Of a stretch of 64,000 nt of DNA, positions 58,385-64,000 are shown piece after piece. How positions within the stretch are numbered: the first letter of the stretch is position 1; every line of letters begins with the position of its first letter. Origin of the DNA: Pegoplata infirma. Lineage: Eukaryota > Arthropoda > Insecta > Diptera > Anthomyiidae. Where the stretch lies: NCBI GenBank assembly GCA_963921195.1, contig OY992540.1:172455896-172519895 (forward strand), given 5' to 3'. A program made the translations under genes and the position numbers. The notes below the pieces were generated by a model, which made no database searches, was not told the DNA's origin, and saw nothing but the letters and a program-made list of their open reading frames with translations.

Positions 58385-58489
58385 TAGGGAAACCTATTAC
58401 GGTCCCGTGGTATCACAATGGACCTCAGAGTCTACGTGTGTTGACGTAAAAACGTCAGCAGCCACTTACAACCTAACCTAACCTAACCT
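58385..58489 (+). other. LINE 3' UTR with stem-loop and CCTAA tail
   Basis: About 105 bases after the ORF2 stop. TGACGT-AAAA-ACGTCA (58442-58457) forms a perfect 6-bp stem with a 4-base loop, a plausible recognition structure for the element's reverse transcriptase. The element ends in ACCTAACCTAACCTAACCT instead of poly-A. Confidence 0.75.
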
Positions 58490-59035
58490 GTAGTTTAAAA
58501 AATATAATTTACTGTCTTAAAAATTAATTTTCTGTTACATTTATTTTCGGCAGTAAAAACTTTCTTCTATAGTTTTACTGTTTTTCAATACAAAATAAGT
58601 GAATATTCAGTAGTTTTTTAACGTTTTGGTTGGTCATTAAATTAACATTTAAAATTGACTGTAATGTGTTTTTATTTTAAATGAAAAAAACAGTGGAATG
58701 GTTTTTAAATTAAATTTCATTTGTGTTTAATAATTTGTATATATATCGACTTTTTTGAATTTAAGTTTTTGTGTTTTTTCATTTGTTTTAAGTGAATATT
58801 CACTGGAATTTACCTACATAATTTTTTGAGTGCATAAATTTTACTTTTCCTAATATGTCCTTCTCTTGGATGTAAATTATGCTGGATGATCCTACATTCT
58901 CTCTGGGCTTTTTAGCTCAATATTTTTAAAAAATAGTACCAATTTCACCCTTTTACCCATTTTCCAACTTAAAATCAAAATTTCAAATTTATAAGACCAC
59001 TATTATTTAGGAAATCGAAAAGTACCAATGGGCAA
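58490..59035. repeat. AT-rich MITE-like end and Helitron-array fragment
   Basis: 58490-58830 is AT-rich and ends TTTTTTGAGTG, a CACTC-class terminus without confirmed partner. 58850-59035, read in reverse, carries GGTACTTTTCGATT, AATTTGAAATTTTG and AATGTAGGATCATCC, a diverged unit of the Helitron BB array. Confidence 0.5.
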
Positions 59036-59870
59036 TTGTTCACCTTATTTAACCCAGTTATATTAACCTTCTAAATATTTACATATGCCACACATCCGCA
59101 AAAATACAGGTATTTGCAGTAAAATGAATATCACTGTAGACTCACATGTTAGTTCGGAATTTTTCCGAAGCTCTACATTGTTTCATGGGGGGACACCGAA
59201 ATGTTTAAACACTGATATAGCCGATAAGCCGAGATACCCAAACCTTAAAATCGTCTCCTTTATATATATTTTTTAAGTTTCAGGTAAATCGGTTCAAAAG
59301 AGTTTAGATACTTCCCTTTTAAGTTGCCATTCACCACAACAATAGTCCTAACCCAAGTCGCATGTGTCGGTTTTGGTCGAATAGCTTAAATTTTTGGCCT
59401 GCGTTGCTCTTATGAGCATGTTTACAAAAAAAAAATGGTGTTAAAAAACATACTTACCTTAAGACTAATGGTATTGCAAAATATGATGTAGGGTAAAAAA
59501 GAACGTTATAAAAAAATACATGCTTGGAACATTAAAAATTTAGAATTTCTTTTTATAAAGATTTTTTTGTTGTTTTCAGACATACATTAAACAAAATGTT
59601 TTTAAAGAAGAAATAAAAATATTATTTCAATTCATTTGCTTGTTTTTTATCTAGGTGTGCTCAAAGCAAAATGGACTTAAAATCATACCTTTGTTATGGA
59701 AACGACATGGATGCAAAGTATTTTTAATGCTTTCAATTTTCTTTAAAAAAAAGGAGTTATACTTATTGTTTAGATCTTGTGTTAGTTATCAAATAGTAGA
59801 ACCCAGACAGAAAAATACAAGCGGTCCAATACTGGCGCAGTAACGTTAGGAACTTTCATAACTTTTTAAA
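59036..59870. other. Interval without recognised gene
   Basis: Short frames at 59085-59276 and 59655-59843 carry no recognisable motif. Nothing else is supported. Confidence 0.4.
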
Positions 59871-59874
59871 TTTT

Positions 59875-60215
59875 TTAAAGCATTTTTACTCCAAAACGCA
59901 AAAAAAATTAAGTCCGGGACTTTGGAAAAAAAAACTTCTGAACTTAAAAATTAAAAAAAAAAAATCCTAAAAAATATTTTTAGTGATTTTTTTAACTCCA
60001 AAACTTAAAAAAAATCCAAAATTGTTTTGAGTTTTATATTTTTTAAAAAATGTTTCGGGAAGTTTTTTTTTAATTTGAAAAAAATTAGCTTTTTCTAAAA
60101 TTATTTTTAATGAAATTATTTACCCCAAAACGTAAAAAACAAATTATGTCTGAGACTAAGAAAATTTTGAAGTTTTTTTAGAGACTTAGAAATTTTTTTG
60201 TCTCCGGTCACGGAA
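59875..60215. repeat. CCAAAACGCAAAAA / TCCGGGACTT repeat module
   Basis: Tandem-like degenerate ~100-120-bp units with ACTCCAAAACGCAAAAA and GTCCGGGACTT, the same module found inside L (21040-21360) and J. No terminal CCCG ends are seen here. The next 400 bases (to about 60600) hold only an unsupported 105-codon frame. Confidence 0.6.
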
Positions 60216-60609
60216 AAAGTATTTTTGAGAAATTTTAGTGACATGTTGCGTTGTTATTCTTAACGGGATATGTGATGTTGGATGGACCGATAACAATACA
60301 ATTCACACCAAAAAATGTAAAAAAATTAATAAATTCATAAAAATCTGCAGTAATACTTTTTTGTTAAAAACACTGGTAAAGCACATAAAGAGTTATTGTT
60401 TACTCTATATTCAAAAAAAAAACTACTTTGTCAGTATTATATATTTTGTACCGCAGGCAATTTCCGGCTGGGAAGTTGCATTGTCTAGACATTATATTCA
60501 ATCAAAAATATTTAAACATTTTATTAATATTATCACAAAAGACAAAGTTGAATAACTTTTCAAGTTAATATTGACTTAGATGCGCTTGTTTAAGGAAAAA
60601 TTTTCCAAA

Positions 60610-60740
60610 TCACACGTTTTCGGACCCGACCCCCTTCGATTTCTCTCATTTTTGGATATGTTTTAGTTTGTATTAAATGCAACTTGCATAACAGATTTCA
60701 GCCTTGTAATCAAAGTCAGTTTTGAGCAATCAAAAAAAAA
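60610..60740. repeat. Half copy of a Z-family arm
   Basis: GACCCGACCCCCTTCGATTT, TTTGGATATGTTTTAGT and AATGCAACTTG match the left arm of Z (62480-62560), without the GGGGCATTCC terminus. Confidence 0.6.
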
Positions 60741-60919
60741 TAAGAAATTAAAATTTTTAATTAATTTTGACTAGTAAAAAATGTCGAAATTAAAAAAAGT
60801 TGGACAAGATTTTGTTGGTATTTAAATGTCCCAGCAGAAATTTTGTTGAACTGGCAACAGCTTTTGGAAAGGAAACTCGAGTTAAGATGCGCATCCAAAC
60901 CTGATGAACTCATGCATGA

Positions 60920-62160
60920 TTCTCTAAGGCGATGTCACACTTTAGATCGCTAGTTTTAATACACCGAAAAAGCGCTCTTAAAGCAGGTTTTACATTGTCA
61001 CACTTTGTATAATGTATTTTGTATAAATAACTTTTTTTTTTTAATGTATAACGTATATTTTGTTGTGTTTATTTATAATTAAAATCAAAATAAAATAAAT
61101 TGAGAAAAAAAAATTTACGTTTTTGTGTGTTTTGCAAAATATTAAAAATGACAAATGATAATACTTTGTAATTATACAATTTTAAATGTATTTTGGATTG
61201 AATAATACATTTCAACACACAAAGTATAACAATGTAAACCCCCTTAAGGTGCACTGAAATCACGTGTCTTTAGAGCGCTGATTAAAGCGCTATAAAGATG
61301 TATTAAATTCATGTATCTTTTTAGAGCTGATTTAAGCAGAATAAAGATGAATGAATACATTTGACTATTTCTGAAATACAATTGGAAAATCTGAAATACA
61401 ATTATTTTTGAAATATAATTGGAAATTTCTAAAATATACATGGATTTTTTTTAAATTAAAATAAAATTTTCCTAAAGGCGCGTTTAGACGGAAAAGAAAA
61501 CCCCTAGATTTAAAGTAAAACACAACTCTGTGGTAATATACTTTTGACTTTAAAAAATGTTGTGTCAAATCCAATTTCTTTAATACTTGTTTTTGCTTAC
61601 CATTTTCACTATATTATTATTTGTTTTCGCACATTTAGTCAATAATTTGTAGATTGGAAACCGAATTAAAGTAAATAAAAAATATATAATCAAATTTTAT
61701 TTGGCATTCCAATTTTAAAAGTTACCACAGAGTTGTTTTTTACTTTTAATCTAGGGGAATTCTCTCTCGTCTAATCACGCCTTTAGCAATTATAAAATTT
61801 TGAAATCTAAATGAAAATTTTTGAAATACAAATGAAATTTTCGGAAAAGCATTTAAAAAATATTGGGAAAAATTAAATTTCTTGAATACAATTGGAAATT
61901 TATAAGAAATAAGCATTTGCTGTTTTTTTATGGCCTTTTTATCATCATTCAAAATGTGTTAAAGATGTTATCATTGAAGAACTCTTTGCAGCGCCGATTA
62001 ATGCGCAATAATGATGCATTCAAATCATGTGTCTTTGTCCAAAACTCATGCTTTTTCACGCAAAAAGTGTTAAATATATTAAAAAGAAAAGCAAGTGTTA
62101 AATTTGATCTAAAAATAATTTTATATTATAAGTTTTATATAAAATATCTTTGAGAGTACC
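60920..62160. repeat. Repeat-rich stretch with palindrome at 61472-61786
   Basis: CTAAAGGCGCGTTTAGACGG and inverse bound a ~315-bp palindrome at 61472-61786 with mirrored ACAACTCTGTGGTAA. Around it, AATTTCTGAAATACAATTGG-like ~25-bp units repeat, and AGAGCGCTGATTAAAGCGC-like phrases occur near 60960, 61275 and 61995. Frames here (61069-62153) are repeat-derived. Confidence 0.55.
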
Positions 62161-62224
62161 TTCCCATCGCGATAAATATACCAAATGTTTCATTTATTTA
62201 ACAAAAATACAAAAAAACATGTAA

Positions 62225-62870
62225 AAAAGTGTATTTTTTCAGAGGTTGGTTCAGTTCTTCAAGGGGGAACTTTTTTCCCCCTGGCCCGATTTTGCCCATT
62301 CACGAACTTAACCTGCCTATGAACATGAGACATATTTGTGCCAAACGTCAGGAGTCTAGCTGTTTTATTTTGGACTGCATTGTGTTATCTACAGACAGAC
62401 GGACATTCACAGAATGTCTTGGAATCGATCATGGATCAATAATATATATGGGGCATTCCAGGCCAAATCACTCACTTTTAGACCCGACCCCTTTAGATTT
62501 ATTTTATTTTTGAATATGTTTTAGTACTTATTGAATGCAACTTGGACACCAATTTTCAGCCTTTTATTCCAAGATGGTGTTTCAATTTTTCAAAATGGCG
62601 ATTTTCTCAAAAAAAAACTCAAAAATAAAATTGATTACTCAACACCATCTTAGAATAAAAGGCTAAAAATTGGTTTCCAGGTTGCATTTAATAAGTATTA
62701 AAACATATCCAAAAAAAAAATAAATCGAATGTGGTCGGGTCTAAAAGTGAGTGATTTGGCCTGGAATGCCCCATATACTTTATGGGGTCCCCGACCGATA
62801 TTTCGATGGGTTACAAACGGAATGACAAAGTGAGTATACCCCCATACTGTGGTTGAAGGGTATAAAAAGG
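62225..62870. repeat. Dispersed fly-type repeat split by MITE Z
   Basis: Same ordered phrases as 37190-37465: GGTTGGTTCAGTTCTTCAAG, CTGGCCCGATTTTGCCCATT, GCCAAACGTCAGGAGTC, CCGATATTTCGATGG, GTGAGTATACCCCCATACTG. Z interrupts it between AATATATAT and ATATACTTTATGG. Confidence 0.75.
62450..62772. mobile_element. Palindromic MITE Z, GGGGCATTCCAGGCC, ATAT TSD
   Basis: A 323-bp palindrome with ends GGGGCATTCCAGGCCAAATC and inverse, flanked by ATAT (62446-62449 and 62773-62776). Same family as Y. The interruption of a recognisable dispersed repeat confirms the borders. Confidence 0.88.
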
Positions 62871-63110
62871 TAAAATTTTCCAAATTTGAAAAAATAAAAC
62901 GAATTGTGATCACAACTCTAATTACACTGCGGAACACTAAAAAATAAAACAAGAGTTACGACCATCATTTCCATATATTTCGGACATGCTGATTCGAATG
63001 GCGTACTCCGCTTTTCGATGTATGGTACAGTTTTCTTGCAAAATGTCGTTAAAGATTTGCTGATTTAGAGCCAGTTTTTTAACAAAAAAATTTGCAAAGT
63101 TAATCTATAT

Positions 63111-63262
63111 TAGGGATGCCAAACGGGATTGACATTTCCAAATCCCGGGATTCGGGATTTTAAAATCCTAATCCCGGGATCCCGGGATTTTTCGGGATTT
63201 CGGGATTTTTCGGGATCCCGGGATTTTTCGGGATTTCGGGATTTTTCGGGATTTCGGGATTT
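63111..63262. repeat. CGGGATTT minisatellite after a TAGGGATGCC end
   Basis: TAGGGATGCCAAACGGGATTG is followed by about a dozen CGGGATTT or CCCGGGAT repeats. It resembles one end of a hAT-type MITE (compare U and NN), but no right end was found in the window. Confidence 0.6.
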
Positions 63263-63828
63263 ATTAAAATTAACCTTTTTCACGTTATATTTTTAATATT
63301 TTTTTTTTATAATTAAATATTTAATTAATTCATAACCATTGAATAATTATCGAAAAGTTTTACATATTTAGCACAGAAAAACCAAAAATTTAGGAATAAC
63401 TATGACCGATTTGAATAGATTCGAGCGATGTCCGTCTGTGAAAGACGCGATGCAGTCGAATTCAAAAGATCAGTTTTTTTTTTTCGTTCGGTCTCTTTTT
63501 TAGAAGTGGATATAAAATATTTGTTTAAATAATTTAAATAACTGTATTAATAAATTTGTTAATATTTCTCGCGAAGGGAAGGTGTCTCTCAATGTCCTCC
63601 GCCGATACAACATTTGGCGGGACTAGAAAAATGTCATTTTCTGGCTAGGTTCTTCAAGGGGGAAATTTTCCCTTATCCGCTTTAACTCATTTACGAACTA
63701 AATCTGTTAAAAAGAAACTTTACAGAGGGATTACTTAATGCTCCCTTATAAATTTAACTCTCGGCAAATATTTAACTGCTTCTTAAAAATGTTGGCATAT
63801 GCATATCTCTGCAGCTAACTGTATATTA
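63263..63828. other. Interval with a partial dispersed repeat
   Basis: 63640-63720 has GGTTCTTCAAGGGGGAAATTT and CTCATTTACGAACTAAATCTG, a diverged piece of the repeat at 62225. No gene is recognised. Confidence 0.45.
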
Positions 63829-64000
63829 GGGTGAAGCAAATTTTCCTTTGTTCGAATTTCAAAATCTTTGGGGTTGCCCTTTAAGGTCAATATTTGTACA
63901 AAAAATTATTGGGCCTGTAGGGTTCTATTTAATCATGAAAATCGGAAAGTTTCAAACAAAGTAAAAAATTGTTTAAATTTGTTCGGATTTTTCCGATTTT
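63829..64000. mobile_element. Left end of a TAGGGTGAAGC element, cut by the window
   Basis: TAGGGTGAAGCAAATTTTCC matches the TAGGGTG start of E and the 49770 fragment. It runs off the window end, so no partner terminus or TSD can be read. Confidence 0.5.

Larger units (their letters stand above)
53350..58489 (+). mobile_element. Full-coding LOA/I-group non-LTR retrotransposon
   Basis: Two long overlapping ORFs, a short 3' untranslated region with a stem-loop, and a (CCTAA)n-type tail identify a LINE. The order endonuclease, reverse transcriptase, RNase H and C-terminal CCHC in ORF2, plus an ORF1 without CCHC knuckles, fits LOA/Bilbo-like elements best; I-clade is the alternative. The 5' border is uncertain: a twofold TTGTTCGTAATAGGT repeat at about 53353-53382 may be in the 5' UTR. 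No TSD was found. Both ORFs are uninterrupted and richer in GC than the neighbourhood, indicating recent insertion. Confidence 0.85.

Noticed and set aside
58470..58490. True telomere repeat tract
   Set aside because: Only about four units, placed exactly at a LINE 3' end; best explained as the element's tail.
60238..60555. 105-codon open frame
   Set aside because: Low-complexity Lys/Ile/Phe-rich reading of AT-rich DNA with no recognisable motif or splice context.

Overview
This AT-rich window looks like repeat-dense, gene-poor DNA from an insect, most likely a fly. The reasons are an insect-type LOA/I-group LINE with RNase H, hAT, Tc1-like and Helitron elements, and dispersed repeats of a kind common in fly genomes. 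I find no conserved host gene that I can name. The best protein-coding region is an intact two-ORF non-LTR retrotransposon at 53425-58489. One possible small two-exon secreted-peptide gene lies just upstream of it.

Layout: 1-30 kb is a stack of nested, mostly palindromic DNA elements whose borders can be read from terminal inverted repeats (TIRs), target-site duplications (TSDs) and, often, an empty site in a second copy. A ~1.1-kb non-coding element (M, H1 and H2; ends CCCGGGTGAAAATGACC) occurs three times. Its copies are interrupted by element K (197-5042), by TAG...CTA foldback elements (A, B, C, D, A', E, F), by element G, and by I1. I1 carries a Helitron, which carries a hAT-type element, which in turn carries a Stowaway-like MITE (V) and a TAGAG element (W). 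30-43 kb holds hAT-type elements (30065-30961, 38811-40517), small MITEs, a 3.7-kb element filled with about 70 copies of a 35-bp palindromic repeat in alternating orientation (32610-36345), and an internally deleted Tc1-like element (41275-42236). 43-49 kb holds composite J (43453-46378) and a second Helitron (46584-48135). 50-51 kb is a hAT relic with a decayed C-terminal dimerisation domain. 53.4-58.5 kb is the LINE. 58.5-64 kb returns to repeat fragments and foldbacks.

Three insertion chemistries recur. (i) Elements starting CCC(G/A) or CAC(T/A) have 2-bp TSDs that are not restricted to TA (TA, CA, AC, AA, AT, TT). (ii) Elements starting TAG or CAG have 8-bp TSDs; the TAG ones fit the hAT target pattern nTnnnnAn and most sit in ATGNNCAT-like sites inside the ATG-rich arms of class (i) elements. 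(iii) Palindromic elements have 4-bp ATAT TSDs. All calls come from reading the sequence; no database search was run, so family names rest on recalled motifs and TSD rules.
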